Shown: positions 41,318 through 51,127 of the stretch, in pieces
How positions within the stretch are numbered: the stretch's first letter is position 1
Layout: each line of letters opens with the position of its first letter
Source of the DNA: Streptomyces sp. NBC_00239
GTDB lineage: Bacteria > Actinomycetota > Actinomycetes > Streptomycetales > Streptomycetaceae
Direction: 5' to 3'
Assembly (NCBI RefSeq): GCF_036194065.1
Contig: NZ_CP108095.1
Span: 4,712,001 to 4,776,000 of the forward strand
Length of the DNA stretch: 64,000 bases
Notes under the pieces: generated by a model
The model's input: only the letters and a program-made list of their open reading frames with translations
Databases searched by the model: none
What the model was told of the DNA's origin: nothing
Translations under genes and position numbers: made by a program

Positions 41318-41520
41318 GCAGGCCTGGGGCCAGGCCCGGGGTCAGGGTCAGGGGCAGGCCCGGGGTCAGGACCGGGGTCAGGGTCAGGCCCGGGGCCAGG
41401 CCCGGGTCGGGGCCAGGGTCAGGGCCAGGCCCGGGTCAGGGCCAGGGTCAGGCCCGGGGGCGGGGCCAGGGCCAGGGCCGGGGTCAGGGTCAGGGCCGGG
41501 GTCAGGGTCAGGGGCGGGGG
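41318..41520. repeat. GGTCAG/GGCCAG minisatellite
   Basis: About 200 bases built from GGGTCA/GGGCCA units (for example CCGGGGTCAGGGTCAGG), strongly G-rich on the plus strand. It ends at the last codons of the DraG-like gene. Runs of three to five G at short spacing could form G-quadruplexes. No coding use is seen. Confidence 0.85.
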
Positions 41521-42641
41521 TAGCGGGTGAGCCAGGTGGGGGAGGGGGCGGTGGGGCCGTGGAGGGAGGGGCCCTGGGTCATCTCCATGGCGAAGTCATC
41601 GGCGAGTTCGAGGATCGTGGCGCGGCCCTCCAGCCCGGCCAGCCAGGCCGCCGGCAGCGCGGTCTCGCCGTGCAGGGCGCCCAGCAGGGCGCCGCACAGG
41701 GCGCCGGTCGCGGTGGAGTCGCCGCCGTGGTTGACCGCGAGCCGCAGCCCGTGCCGGAGGTCTTCCGCCACCAGCGCGCAGTACACGGCGACGGCGAGCG
41801 CGTCCTCGGCGTGGCCGCCGTCGCCCGGGGAGAGGGATTCGACGAGCTTGGGGGACGGCATGCCCTGGCGGACCGCGCCCAGCGCCCGTTGCAGCGCGTC
41901 GGTGACCGGCTGCTGGCCCGGTCTGGAGCCGAGCAGGCCCAGGGCCCGCTGCACCGACGAGTCGAGGGAGTCGCCGCGGGTCAGCCCGTGCACGATCACC
42001 GCGAACGCGCCGGCCGACAGGTAGGCCGCCGGGTGGCCGTGGCTCTGCGCCGCGCACTCCACCGCCAGTTGGAGCACCAGCGACGGCTCCCAGCCGACGA
42101 GCAGCCCGAACGGCGCCGAGCGGACGGCGGCGCCCGCGTCCCGCGCGGTCGGGTTCTTCGGCCTGGCGAGGGTGCCGAGGATCTCGTCCCCGAACCCGGT
42201 CATGGCGGCCCGGTCCGGCCCGCGTCGCGCGTACAGCCACTCCTCCTGCGCCAGCCAGCCGTTGTCCGTGCGCCGCTCGTCCGGCCCCCAGTCGTGCTGG
42301 GTCGCCATCCAGCGCAGGTACGCGCGGTGGACGTCGGTCGGCGGGTGCCAGGCGCCGGTGTCCCTGCGTACGTGGGCCCGTATCAGGCCGTCCACGGTGA
42401 ACAGGGTGAGCTGGGTGGAGGCCGTCACCGAGCCGCGGCGTCCGTACGCGGGTGCCGGTTCGGCCAAACCCTCCACGCCGTGCGTGTCACGGATGTCTTC
42501 GAGGGAGAGCCCGGCCACGGGTGCGCCGAACGAGTCCCCGATGGCGGCGCCCAGCAGCGCCCCGCGGACCCGGCTGCGGAAGTCCTGCTGTTCGGTCCGG
42601 CCCCATATGCCGGCCGCGCCGGCGGACCTCTGGTCGGGCAC
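41508..42641 (-). CDS. DraG-fold ADP-ribosylglycohydrolase-like protein with altered metal sites
   Basis: 377 residues from GTG at 42641; a TTG at 42719 with GGGGGG upstream would add 26 Ala/Ser/Val residues. The fold is clear: FRSRVRGALLGAAIGDSFGAP, QLTLFTVDGLIRA, HAEDALAVAVYCALVAED and HGGDSTATGALCGALLGALHG. In active DraG enzymes the first metal motif is TDDT and the last is GDSD; here they read TAST and GDST, so magnesium binding and hydrolysis of ADP-ribosyl groups may be lost. Trp and Arg positions at HDWGPDERRTDNGW keep family form. The call as family is sure; activity is doubtful. Confidence 0.85.
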   Translation of the reverse strand: MPDQRSAGAAGIWGRTEQQDFRSRVRGALLGAAIGDSFGAPVAGLSLEDIRDTHGVEGLAEPAPAYGRRGSVTASTQLTLFTVDGLIRAHVRRDTGAWHPPTDVHRAYLRWMATQHDWGPDERRTDNGWLAQEEWLYARRGPDRAAMTGFGDEILGTLARPKNPTARDAGAAVRSAPFGLLVGWEPSLVLQLAVECAAQSHGHPAAYLSAGAFAVIVHGLTRGDSLDSSVQRALGLLGSRPGQQPVTDALQRALGAVRQGMPSPKLVESLSPGDGGHAEDALAVAVYCALVAEDLRHGLRLAVNHGGDSTATGALCGALLGALHGETALPAAWLAGLEGRATILELADDFAMEMTQGPSLHGPTAPSPTWLTRYPRP

Positions 42642-42933
42642 GCCCGCCGAAACCGCAGCGGCGGCAGAAGCCGCGGAAACGGCCGAAACCGCGGAAACGG
42701 CTGAACTCGATGAGCTCAATGGAACCCCCCAACTGGCCCTGGCGCAGCACTGTAATGGACGCCTTCGGCCGAAACCGGAGGGAGTCCGGCAAGTGGACCT
42801 CAAGTGAGCGAAGAACCACCGCAGAACGGCCGGATTCCAAAGGTGGCACGTTTTGCCACTTGTCTTCGGGTCGGTCGGTTTCGGCCACTCCGCGTTCAGC
42901 GCCCGTTCGCCCGCCGCCCGGAGTGTCGTGGCC

Positions 42934-44106
42934 ATGAAGAAGGCACCCCAGAAGGCACCCCAGAGGGCACCCCAGAAGGCCCTCCTCGCCGCGACCGCCG
43001 TCGCCGCCGCCCTCACCCTCTCCCTCGCGGTCGCCCCGTCCGCGACCGCGAACGTCACCGCGGAGACCGCCACCACCTCCTGGGGCCCCGGACACGGACA
43101 CGAGCGCGGGCACGGACACGGTCACGGCCACTCGCGGCAGGCCGTCCCGTTCACCCGGGCCACCGTCACCGCGGCCGCCGACGGCTCCTACACCCTGAAG
43201 TGGGACGCCCGTGGCGAGCGCGGCGTGCGCCGCGTGGAGATCCGTACGGGCGGCAAGGTCGTCGCCCGCGGCGGCGCGAGCGGCGAGGCCGTCGTCACCG
43301 GCCTGCCCGCGGCCGACCGCCAGTGGTTCACCTTCGACGCCGGCCGCGGCGCCACCCTGCGCCTGGCCGACCGCCAGATCCGCCTCGAAGGCGCGGTCAA
43401 CTTCCGTGACGCGGGCGGCTACCGCACGACCACCGGCCAGTGGGTCAAGATGGGCGCGGTCTACCGCTCCGACGCCCTCGACAAGCTCACCCCGAACGAC
43501 CAGGCCAAACTCCAGCGCCTCGGCATCAAGACCGTGTACGACCTGCGCATGCAGGACGAGCGGGACAAGGCGCCCGACCGGGTGCCGGCCGGCGCGTCGT
43601 ACGTCGTCGCCGACGTCTTCGCGGGGTCCGGTTCCTTCCAGACGATGCCGCGCACCCCCGAAGAGGCGGTCAGGGCCATGGTCGACGCCGAGAGGGCGAT
43701 GGTGTCCACGGACGGCGGCAAGAAGGCCTACGCGCAGGTCTTCGACGGCGTGCGCAACGAAGACGCGCGCGCCGTCCTCTTCCACTGCACGGCCGGGAAG
43801 GACCGCACGGGCTGGGCGAACGCGGCCCTGCTGACGGCCCTCGGCGTGCCCGCCGACACCGTCATGGCCGATTACCTCGCCAGCAACGACTACCGCAAGG
43901 CGGCCAACGACGCGATCCTCGGGCATCTGCCGGCGCAGCAGGCCGCCGTGTACAAGCCGATGCTCGATGTCCGGGCCGAGTACCTCGACGCCGGTTACGA
44001 CGAGGTCCGGGCGAAGTTCGGGTCCTTCGACCGCTACCTCGCGGACGCCCTCGGCCTGACCCCCCGAGCCCTCACCCACCTCAAACACAACCTCCTGACC
44101 GACTGA
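42934..44106 (+). CDS. Secreted tyrosine-specific protein phosphatase
   Basis: A 390-residue protein. A Lys-rich start (MKKAPQKAPQRAPQKA) and hydrophobic core ending ATAN form the signal peptide. A His/Gly-rich spacer (HGHERGHGHGHGH) and a small beta domain precede the phosphatase domain: NFRDAGGYRT near 155 and the CX5R loop HCTAGKDRTG near 288. This is the PTP-like (DUF-type tyrosine/serine) phosphatase common in actinomycetes. ATG at 42934 with GGAG 11 bases upstream. Divergent from the DraG-like gene with 292 bases between; no operator found there. Confidence 0.92.
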   Translation: MKKAPQKAPQRAPQKALLAATAVAAALTLSLAVAPSATANVTAETATTSWGPGHGHERGHGHGHGHSRQAVPFTRATVTAAADGSYTLKWDARGERGVRRVEIRTGGKVVARGGASGEAVVTGLPAADRQWFTFDAGRGATLRLADRQIRLEGAVNFRDAGGYRTTTGQWVKMGAVYRSDALDKLTPNDQAKLQRLGIKTVYDLRMQDERDKAPDRVPAGASYVVADVFAGSGSFQTMPRTPEEAVRAMVDAERAMVSTDGGKKAYAQVFDGVRNEDARAVLFHCTAGKDRTGWANAALLTALGVPADTVMADYLASNDYRKAANDAILGHLPAQQAAVYKPMLDVRAEYLDAGYDEVRAKFGSFDRYLADALGLTPRALTHLKHNLLTD

Positions 44107-44107
44107 C

Positions 44108-44400
44108 CTGCCGGCTGCCCGAGGGGCGACATCCAGCCCCTCCGGCGTTTGAGGAGCGGGTCCGGGCGGAGCCCGGTGCCCGGCGGAGCCGGGTTGCTCT
44201 TGGGGCTCCGCCCCAAACCCCGCGCCTCAAACGCCGGCGAGGCTGGAATTGCCGCACGCAGCGCCGACAAGGCTGGGGGTTGGGCCCCAGGGCATCGGCG
44301 AGGCAGGGGTTGCCGCTCGGGCACCGGCGAGGCGGGGGCTGCGCCCCGGGGCGCCAGGGGATCGCGTGCGGGCGGAGGTGCCCGGCCGGGCTGACCCCCG
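44108..44400. repeat. Family A repeat cluster, intergenic (reverse orientation)
   Basis: A full element at about 44137-44252 starts with CCCTCCGGCGTTTGAGG and ends CCTCAAACGCCGGCGAGGC. It is followed by three GGCATCGGCGAGG/GGCACCGGCGAGG short units to 44350. It lies between the convergent phosphatase and fbiC genes and probably acts as a bidirectional terminator. Confidence 0.92.
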
Positions 44401-44435
44401 GCCGGGCACATGGCTTCTGCCCCCGCCGCGCCGGT

Positions 44436-47030
44436 TCAGTCCAGGACCGGCAGGAGTTCCGGCAGATGCCCGTCCGAGGCGGCAGCCACCCGCATCCGTT
44501 CTTCCGGAACCTCCCCGTACAGCGTGGTCCGCGCCCGCGCCGGCCGCCCCGCCGCCTCCGCGATGGCGACCAGGTCCTTGACCGCCTTGTACGAGCCGTA
44601 GCCCGACCCGGCCATCCGGGAGATCGTCTCCTCCATCAGCGTGCCGCCCAGGTCGTTCGCCCCGGACCGCAGCATCTCGGCCGCGCCCTCCGCGCCCAGC
44701 TTCACCCAGCTGGTCTGGATGTTGGTGATGTGCGGGTGCAGCAGCAGCCGGGCCATGGCCGTGACCGCGCGGTTGTCGCGGTCCGTGGGGCCCGGCCGGG
44801 ATATCCCCGCCAGGTACACCGGCGCGTTGGTGTGGATGAAGGGCAGCGTCACGAACTCCGTGAAGCCACCGGTCCGCTTCTGGATGTCGACGAGCGTGCG
44901 GAAGTGCCCGAGCCAGTGCCGCGGCTGGTCCACGTGCCCGTACATCATCGTGGACGAGGACCGCAGGCCCAGTTCGTGCGCGGTGCTGACGACGTCGATC
45001 CAGTCGGCGGCCGGCAGTTTGCCCTTGGTGAGGATCCAGCGGACCTCGTCGTCGAGGATCTCCGCGGCCGTCCCCGGGATCGAGTCGAGCCCGGCTTCCT
45101 TCGCGGCCGTCAGCCAGTCCCGTACGGACATCCCCGTACGGGTCGCGCCGTTCACGACCTCCATCGGGGAGAAGGCGTGCACGTGCATGCCGGGCACCCG
45201 CTGCTTCACCGCCCGCGCGATGTCGAAGTACGCCGTCCCCGGCAGGTCGGGGTGGATGCCGCCCTGCATGCAGACCTCGACCGCCCCGACGTCCCACGCC
45301 TGCGCGGCCCGGTCGGCGACCTGCTCCATCGACAGCGTGTAGGCGTCGGCGTCCGTGCGCCGCTGTGCGAACGCACAGAACCGGCAGCCGGTGTAGCAGA
45401 CGTTCGTGAAGTTGATGTTCCGCGTGACGATGTACGTGACGTCCTCGCCGACGACCGACTTGCGCAGGTCGTCCGCGACCCGGCACAGGGCGTCCAGCGC
45501 CGGCCCGTCCGCGTGCAGCAGCGCCAGCGCCTGCCCGTCGGTCAGCTTCTCCGGGTCGTCGGCGGCCTGCGCGAGGGCCTCCCGTACGTCGGTGTCGATC
45601 CGCTCCGGCACCATCCCGGGCGCGGCCGCCTCGCGCAGCGCCTCCCAGTCCCCGTAGACGTGGTCGAAGTCCTCGCGTCGGTCGCCGGTGCGGCCCTCGG
45701 TGTCGATGGTGCGGTGCAGGTCGGTGCGGCCGCCCGCGCGCGCCCCGAAGCCGCCGAAGCCCTCGTCGGGCTCCTGCCACGGGTGCCCCTCGACGACCGC
45801 GTCCGGCCGGGCCAGCCCGGTGGCCGGGTCGGCGAGCGCCCGTACGTGCGGCAGCAGCCGGGGGTCCAGCCAGGGTTCGCCGCGCTGCACGAACTCCGGG
45901 TACACGCACAGCCGCTCGCGCAGCTCGAAGCCGGCCGCGGCGGACCGTTCCGCGAGCACGTCGATCTGGGGCCAGGGGCGCTCGGGGTTGACGTGGTCGG
46001 GGGTCAGCGGGGACACCCCGCCCCAGTCGTCGATGCCGGCGCCGAGGAGGCGTGCGTACTCGCCGTCGACGAGGTTCGGCGGGGCCTGCAGGCAGGCGGA
46101 CGGGCCCATGATGTGCCGGGCCACCGCGACCGTCGCGACCAGGTCGTCGATCTCCGCGTCCGGCATTCCGCGCATCGCCGTGTCCGGCTTGGCGCGGAAG
46201 TTCTGGATGATCAGCTCCTGGATGGAGTGGTACGAGCGCGCCACGCGGCGCAGCGCGAACAGCGCGTCCGCGCGCTCCTCGTGCGTCTCCCCGATGCCGA
46301 TGAGCAGCCCTGAGGTGAAGGGCACGGAGGAGCGTCCCGCGTCTTCCAGGACCCGCAGCCGTACTGCGGGTTCCTTGTCCGGGGAGCCGTGGTGCGGGCC
46401 GCCGGGCTCGGACCACAGGCGGGTGGCGGTGGTCTCCAGCATCATGCCCATGCTGGGCGCGACGGGCTTGAGGCGCTGGAAGTCGGACCACGACATCACG
46501 CCGGGGTTGAGGTGGGGGAGGAGTCCGGTCTCCTCCAGGATGCGGATCGACATGGCGCGGACATAGGCGAGCGTGTCGTCGTAGCCGTGCGCGTCGAGCC
46601 ACTCGCGGGCCTCGGGCCACCGGTCCTCGGGCTTGTCCCCGAGGGTGATCAGGGCTTCCTTGCAGCCGAGCGCGGCGCCCCGGCGGGCGATGTCGAGGAC
46701 TTCGTCGGGGGACATGAACATGCCGTGGCCGGCCCGGCGCAGCTTGCCGGGGACGGTGACGAAGGTGCAGTAGTGGCACTTGTCCCGGCACAGCCGGGTG
46801 AGCGGGATGAAGACGCTCTTGGAGTAGGTGATGACGCCCGGGCGGCCCGCTGCCGCCAGGCCCGCGTCGCGGATCCGGGCGGCGGAGGCGGCGAGGTCGG
46901 TGAGGTCTTCGCCGCGCGCCTGGAGGAGGACGGCGGCCTCGGTCACGTCGAGTGCGACGCCGTCGCGGGCCCTTTTCAGCGCTCGCCGCATGGCATTGGC
47001 GGTGGGCGGCTGCGGAGGGGTGGTGGTCAT
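44436..47030 (-). CDS. fbiC: Bifunctional FO synthase (CofG/CofH)
   Basis: An 864-residue protein with two radical-SAM modules. The CofG-type module has [10 protein letters not shown] near residue 80, the CofH-type module [10 protein letters not shown] near 550. Each CxxxCxxC holds a [4Fe-4S] cluster. Together they make FO, the deazaflavin core of coenzyme F420, from tyrosine and a pyrimidine-ribityl precursor. Length and order match the fused actinobacterial enzyme. ATG at 47030. The hairpin at 47059-47085 lies upstream. The SDR gene is on the same strand just upstream, 93 bases away. Confidence 0.97.
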   Translation of the reverse strand: MTTTPPQPPTANAMRRALKRARDGVALDVTEAAVLLQARGEDLTDLAASAARIRDAGLAAAGRPGVITYSKSVFIPLTRLCRDKCHYCTFVTVPGKLRRAGHGMFMSPDEVLDIARRGAALGCKEALITLGDKPEDRWPEAREWLDAHGYDDTLAYVRAMSIRILEETGLLPHLNPGVMSWSDFQRLKPVAPSMGMMLETTATRLWSEPGGPHHGSPDKEPAVRLRVLEDAGRSSVPFTSGLLIGIGETHEERADALFALRRVARSYHSIQELIIQNFRAKPDTAMRGMPDAEIDDLVATVAVARHIMGPSACLQAPPNLVDGEYARLLGAGIDDWGGVSPLTPDHVNPERPWPQIDVLAERSAAAGFELRERLCVYPEFVQRGEPWLDPRLLPHVRALADPATGLARPDAVVEGHPWQEPDEGFGGFGARAGGRTDLHRTIDTEGRTGDRREDFDHVYGDWEALREAAAPGMVPERIDTDVREALAQAADDPEKLTDGQALALLHADGPALDALCRVADDLRKSVVGEDVTYIVTRNINFTNVCYTGCRFCAFAQRRTDADAYTLSMEQVADRAAQAWDVGAVEVCMQGGIHPDLPGTAYFDIARAVKQRVPGMHVHAFSPMEVVNGATRTGMSVRDWLTAAKEAGLDSIPGTAAEILDDEVRWILTKGKLPAADWIDVVSTAHELGLRSSSTMMYGHVDQPRHWLGHFRTLVDIQKRTGGFTEFVTLPFIHTNAPVYLAGISRPGPTDRDNRAVTAMARLLLHPHITNIQTSWVKLGAEGAAEMLRSGANDLGGTLMEETISRMAGSGYGSYKAVKDLVAIAEAAGRPARARTTLYGEVPEERMRVAAASDGHLPELLPVLD

Positions 47031-47058
47031 CTCTGGAGCATACGATCCGATGATCCGA

Positions 47059-47085
47059 CCGTGAGCGGTTTGGTGCTGCTCACGG
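47059..47085. terminator. Hairpin between SDR and fbiC genes
   Basis: CCGTGAGC and GCTCACGG are perfect 8-base arms around an 11-base loop. On the minus strand it follows the SDR stop (47124) and precedes the fbiC start (47030), so it may end SDR transcripts or reduce read-through into fbiC. No T-run follows, as usual in Streptomyces. Confidence 0.6.
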
Positions 47086-47123
47086 CCACTTCACGGCCGC
47101 CCCGGCCCCATTTCGGCCCCACT

Positions 47124-47906
47124 TCAGCGCATCACTTCGCCGGCGTTGACCAGAAGCTGCTGCCCGGTGATGGCTCGGGCCCGGTCGGAGGCGAGGAACG
47201 CGGCCGCGTCCGCCACGTCCCCGTCCGTGGCCAGCTCCGGCAGCGCCATCCGGCCGGCGAGGCGGGCCAGCACCTCGGCCTCCGGTATCCCCTCGCTGTG
47301 CGCGGTGAAGGTGACGAAGGCCTGCACCGGCGGCCCCCACATCCAGCCCGGCAGGACGGTGTTCACGCGGATCCGGTACGGGCCGAGCTCGCGGGCCATC
47401 GAGTACATCGCGGAGGTCAGCGCCCCCTTGGAGGCGGCGTACGCGGCCTGCTGCACCTCGTTGGGCGCGGCGATCGCGGACTGCGTCCCGATGAGGACGA
47501 CGGCCCCGCCGCGCTCCTTGAGCGCGGGCAGGCACGCCCGGGTCATGCGCAGGGTGCCCAGCAGGTTCACGTCGAGGATCTGCTGCCAGGTCCCGAAGTC
47601 GGCGTCCTCCAGTCCGCCGAAGTACGAGTCCCAGGCCGCGACGTGCACGACGGCGTCGACCCCGCCGAACCGCTCCTGCGCGAGCGCGGCCAGCGCCCGG
47701 CACTGCTCCTCGTCCCCGATGTCGGTGGTCCGGTACGCGGTGTGCGTGCCGTCGGGGTCGATCTCCGCGGCGGATTTGGCGAGATTGGCCTCGGTCCGCG
47801 CCCCGAGCACGGCGTTCCCCCCGTCCCGCACCACGGCCGCGGCCACCTGATGCCCGAGCCCGGCCCCGACCCCGGACACGATGACGGTCTTCCCTTGCAG
47901 CAGCAT
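47124..47906 (-). CDS. SDR-family oxidoreductase
   Basis: A 260-residue classical short-chain dehydrogenase: nucleotide motif VSGVGAGLG near residue 12, NAG-type region near 90 changed to HVAAWD, catalytic Ser in IGTQSAI and YAASK near 155. NAD(P)-dependent alcohol or ketone oxidoreduction is expected; substrate unknown. ATG at 47906 has GGGAGGCG 7 bases upstream. The operator-like palindrome at 47950-47964 lies 43 bases before the start and matches that of the EthD-like gene. Confidence 0.93.
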   Translation of the reverse strand: MLLQGKTVIVSGVGAGLGHQVAAAVVRDGGNAVLGARTEANLAKSAAEIDPDGTHTAYRTTDIGDEEQCRALAALAQERFGGVDAVVHVAAWDSYFGGLEDADFGTWQQILDVNLLGTLRMTRACLPALKERGGAVVLIGTQSAIAAPNEVQQAAYAASKGALTSAMYSMARELGPYRIRVNTVLPGWMWGPPVQAFVTFTAHSEGIPEAEVLARLAGRMALPELATDGDVADAAAFLASDRARAITGQQLLVNAGEVMR

Positions 47907-47949
47907 GCGAGTCGCCTCCCGGCACGGGAATCCTTGTCCGGCACTTCGC

Positions 47950-47964
47950 CTGACGAAGCGTCAG
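47950..47964 (-). promoter_or_regulatory. Operator-like palindrome upstream of SDR gene
   Basis: Read on the minus strand: TAATCTGACGCTTCGTCAG, with CTGAC and GTCAG arms around five bases. The same arrangement starts with TAATCTGA upstream of the gene at 57773. TAATCT resembles a -10 hexamer, so a repressor here would block transcription. TetR-family sites of this form are known from Streptomyces catabolic genes; the protein is not identified. Confidence 0.6.
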
Positions 47965-48010
47965 ATTAGGGCCCGCGCCGGGAGGAGGGAACCCCACGGG
48001 ACCGCGCGGG

Positions 48011-49705
48011 TCAGCCGCCGAGCTTCCAGGGCTCGGCGAAGCCCCAGTCGCCGAAGCCGGCGGCGGGAGTCCACCAGGTGTGGTTGAGGACGCGGTCGGT
48101 GCCGATGGAGAACACGTCGAAGGACTGCGAGAGCGGGTTGTAGGCCGCGCTCGGCGATCCGGTCAGGACCGTGCCGGGGCCCGTCGCCCAGCTTCCGAAG
48201 CCGGTGGCGGGGGTCCACCACGTGTGCTTCTGGCTGCCGTCCTTGCCGATGGCGAAGACGTCGAAGGACTTGCTCGCGGGGTTGTAGACGGCGCTCGGCG
48301 CACCGCTGACGTTGCCGCCCGCGGCCGCCCACGAGCCGAAGCCGGTGGCGGGGGCCCACCAGGTGTGGCTCAGCGAGCCGTCGGTGCCGACGGCGAAGAC
48401 GTCGAAGCTGTTCGAGTCGGGGTTGTAGACGGCCGAGGGGGCGCCGGCGAGGTTCCAGCCCGGTGATGTGGCCCAGCTGCCGAAGCCGGTGGCCGGGTTC
48501 CACCAGGTGTGGCGGAGGAGGCTGTCCTTGCCGATGGCGAAGACGTCGAAGCTCTTGCTGACCGGGTTGTAGACGGCGCTCGGTGCGCCGGTGACGTTGC
48601 CGCCCGCGGCCGCCCAGGTGCCGAAGCCCGTCGCGGGGTTCCACCACGTGTGGTTGAGGGAGCCGTCGGTGCCGATGGCGAAGACGTCGAAGGACTTCGA
48701 GTCCGGGTTGTAGACCGCGGTCGGCGCCCCGGCCACCTGCCAGCCGGGAGCCGTGGCCCAGGTGCCGAAGCCGGTGGCCGGGGTCCACCAGGTGTGCCGG
48801 AGCAGGCCGTCCTTGCCGATGGCGAAGACGTCGAAGGACTTCGAGTCCGGGTTGTAGACCGCCGTCGGCCGCCCGCGCAGGCTGCCGCCCGCCGTGGCCC
48901 AGGTGCCGAAGCCGGTGGCCGGCTCCCACCAGGTGTGGTTCAGGGCGCCGTCGGTGCCGGTGGCGAACACGTCGAAGGACCCGGAGTCCGGGTTGAACAC
49001 GGTGTCGGCTGCCGTCGCGAAGTCGCCGCCCGCCGGGACCGGAGCCGTGTCGTCGGTGACCGCGAGGTTGCGGATCGGGCGGTAGCTCGCCGTGTCGTTC
49101 CCCGCGAAGTACGGGTACGGGATCTTGCGGTGGTGCACGCCCGACCCGCTGAACTCGTAGCCCCAGTAGCTGGACTGCGACGCATCCGCCCACCCCTCGA
49201 AGAGGACGACGTGGCCGTAGTTGCCGATCTTGTCGTTGTTCAGCGCGTCGCCCGGCTTCAGCTCGCCCTTGCCGATGACCCGCGATATCCCGGCCGGGCC
49301 GAAGGAGTTGGTGGTCTGCCCGGGGGTGGCGAGCTGCCAGGCCATGGAGACGTAACCGGAGCAGTCCCGGCGGTAGCCCTGGTAGGTGCCGCCCTGGTTG
49401 TAGTCGAGCCCCAGCCCCACCCACGTCCTGGCCCGCGCGATCACCTGGCTGCGGCTGATCGGCGTCGCCGTCGCGGCCATCGCGAACTGCCCGGCTCCCG
49501 TCGTGCGTGCGACCGGCGCCGGGGCGCCCTGCCCCGGGCTGCCCTTGTCGGGGCGCGGCGTGGCCTTCTTGACCCCGGCCTTCGGCTTCTGGGCCGTGGG
49601 CTGCGCGGCGGCGGGCACGGCGGCCGGAAGGACGACACCCAGCGAGAGGGCACCGGCGAGGACGAATCCGAGCGCGGGACGGCGACGGGCACGGTACGCG
49701 GGCAT
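48011..49705 (-). CDS. Secreted NlpC/P60-type hydrolase with seven-bladed lectin-like propeller
   Basis: A 564-residue protein. After a signal peptide (YRARRRPALGFVLAGALSLG... AAA) and a Lys/Pro linker, the NlpC/P60 domain (about 105-220) has Cys in RDCSGYVSMAW and His in YGHVVLFEGW. Seven near-identical 46-residue units follow (YNPDSKSFDVFAIGKDG ... HTWWTPATGFGTWA) and make one full propeller of the PLL lectin type. It probably cleaves cell-wall peptides while bound to glycan. ATG at 49705 with GGAG upstream. DNA identity between repeats is high, so copy number may vary among strains. Confidence 0.9.
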   Translation of the reverse strand: MPAYRARRRPALGFVLAGALSLGVVLPAAVPAAAQPTAQKPKAGVKKATPRPDKGSPGQGAPAPVARTTGAGQFAMAATATPISRSQVIARARTWVGLGLDYNQGGTYQGYRRDCSGYVSMAWQLATPGQTTNSFGPAGISRVIGKGELKPGDALNNDKIGNYGHVVLFEGWADASQSSYWGYEFSGSGVHHRKIPYPYFAGNDTASYRPIRNLAVTDDTAPVPAGGDFATAADTVFNPDSGSFDVFATGTDGALNHTWWEPATGFGTWATAGGSLRGRPTAVYNPDSKSFDVFAIGKDGLLRHTWWTPATGFGTWATAPGWQVAGAPTAVYNPDSKSFDVFAIGTDGSLNHTWWNPATGFGTWAAAGGNVTGAPSAVYNPVSKSFDVFAIGKDSLLRHTWWNPATGFGSWATSPGWNLAGAPSAVYNPDSNSFDVFAVGTDGSLSHTWWAPATGFGSWAAAGGNVSGAPSAVYNPASKSFDVFAIGKDGSQKHTWWTPATGFGSWATGPGTVLTGSPSAAYNPLSQSFDVFSIGTDRVLNHTWWTPAAGFGDWGFAEPWKLGG

Positions 49706-49883
49706 CGACTGACTCCAGACGGCTGAGGTGCGTGCGGCAACTGCGTTCACCGGGAACGCTAGAAGCGCCACACCCCGCCGACCGGCAGCCCGAGGGGCAG
49801 CTCACCGCCCCCACACCGGCAGCTCCGCCGCCACCTTTACGCCGTACCGCGGCCGCGTGCGTACGTGTACGTGTACGTGAGGC

Positions 49884-50132
49884 TCAGCGCGCGGAGGCGT
49901 GCGCGACGAACCCGGCCCAGGCGGCGGGGCCGAAGGCGAGGCGGGGGCCGGCGGTGTTCTTGGAGTCGCGGACGAGGACGGTGGCGGGGGTGGTGGCGAC
50001 CTCCACGCAGTCATTGATGTCGCTGCTGCTGCTGTAGGTGCTCTTGCGCCAGGCCACCTCGACGCAGTCGTTGCCGTTACTGCTGTCGCTGTAGCTGCTC
50101 TTGAACCACGTCATCTCCGTCTTGCCGTTCAT
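49884..50132 (-). CDS. DUF397 protein (intact triad)
   Basis: 82 residues with two opening units (WFKSSYSDSSNGNDCVEVA, WRKSTYSSSSDINDCVEVA) and the C-terminal VLVRDSKNTAGPRLAFGPAAWAGF. Its start overlaps the DUF5753 regulator's stop by four bases, the arrangement also kept in the decayed copy at 1468-2321. It is a small partner or modulator of that regulator. Confidence 0.92.
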   Translation of the reverse strand: MNGKTEMTWFKSSYSDSSNGNDCVEVAWRKSTYSSSSDINDCVEVATTPATVLVRDSKNTAGPRLAFGPAAWAGFVAHASAR

Positions 50133-50989
50133 GTCTCTCCCAGCACTTGCTCGATGAAGGCCATCGACTCCCGTGGCGTGAGAGCCTGGGCCCGGATGAT
50201 CCCATAACGCAGCTCAAGGACCCTGAGCTGCTTGGGGTCCGAGACTGGGCGACCATTGAACTCGCCCTCGTCGCGACCGACCGCTGTCCCGTCGCCGAAC
50301 TTCAGCATCTGGATCAAGCCCCCCATCCCGGCGTGGTCTTCGATGTTCATCGGCATCACTTGAATCTCGACGTTCCGAAGACGGCCGACCTCCAGAAGGT
50401 GCTCCAGCTGTTGGCGTAGCACCATCTTGCCCCCGATGGGGCGGCGGAGGGTCGCCTCTTCCTGCACGAAGCTCAAGGTAGGGGCGGGGGAGCGCTCGAA
50501 GATGGATCGTCGCGCCATGCGTGCGGCCAGCAGACGGTCGACCTCGCTTGCGTCGTACGCGGGTCGCCAGGTCTCCAGCAGGGCACGTGCGTACGGCTCC
50601 GTCTGGAGCAACCCATGAAAGTTGTGGTTTCCGTAGGACAGCAACTCGACCGCCCGAGCCTCTGTCTTGGCCAGGTCGCGGACCTGCTTCGGGTAGCGGA
50701 CCTGTTCCACGTCCTGCCGCATCGCGCGGATCTTGCCGTTCGCGTTCAGGACCTCGTCCGCCCTGTCCAGGTACTCGGGGCGGGGGATCCGTTTGCCCGC
50801 CTCCACCTTGTAGACGAGGTCTTCGCCGTAGCCGATCGCCGTTCCGAAGGCGCCGGCCCGCAAGCCGGCGCCTTCGCGCCAGGCCCTGAGCTGGCGGCCG
50901 ACGGCGGCGATCACCGCCGCGCCCTGTTCGTCTTCCGGGTCGACCTCCCAGCCGGGCTCGTCCGTGCTGTCGCTGTTGTCCGCGCTCAT
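50129..50989 (-). CDS. DUF5753 helix-turn-helix regulator (intact triad)
   Basis: A 286-residue protein. ATG at 50989 has GGAGGTGG 4 bases or more upstream. Helix-turn-helix at about 25-80 (GRQLRAWREGAGLRAGAFGTAIG, GEDLVYKVEAGKR). DUF5753 has YGNHNFHGLLQTEPYARALL, RQQLEHLLEVGRLRNVEIQVMP and LELRYGIIRAQAL. It is divergent from the ATPase gene across 138 bases and coupled to the DUF397 gene. In Streptomyces such triads link DUF397 proteins and anti-sigma-like ATPases. Confidence 0.93.
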   Translation of the reverse strand: MSADNSDSTDEPGWEVDPEDEQGAAVIAAVGRQLRAWREGAGLRAGAFGTAIGYGEDLVYKVEAGKRIPRPEYLDRADEVLNANGKIRAMRQDVEQVRYPKQVRDLAKTEARAVELLSYGNHNFHGLLQTEPYARALLETWRPAYDASEVDRLLAARMARRSIFERSPAPTLSFVQEEATLRRPIGGKMVLRQQLEHLLEVGRLRNVEIQVMPMNIEDHAGMGGLIQMLKFGDGTAVGRDEGEFNGRPVSDPKQLRVLELRYGIIRAQALTPRESMAFIEQVLGET

Positions 50990-51127
50990 GCGCCCCACCT
51001 CCTCAACGCCCGGTACCCGACGCGCGCTTCGGACAGCCCGGACAGCAGTGGACAAGGTCCGGACAGTCTCCGTACGCACAGGCGTCATCGCTGTTCAGCG
51101 TAGGGACGCACGGCCACGCTGAGTCAC

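Noticed and set aside
33226..47030. F420 gene cluster linking the LLM oxidoreductase with fbiC
   Set aside because: The genes are 10 kb apart with unrelated genes between, and both are widespread in actinomycetes; proximity alone is weak.
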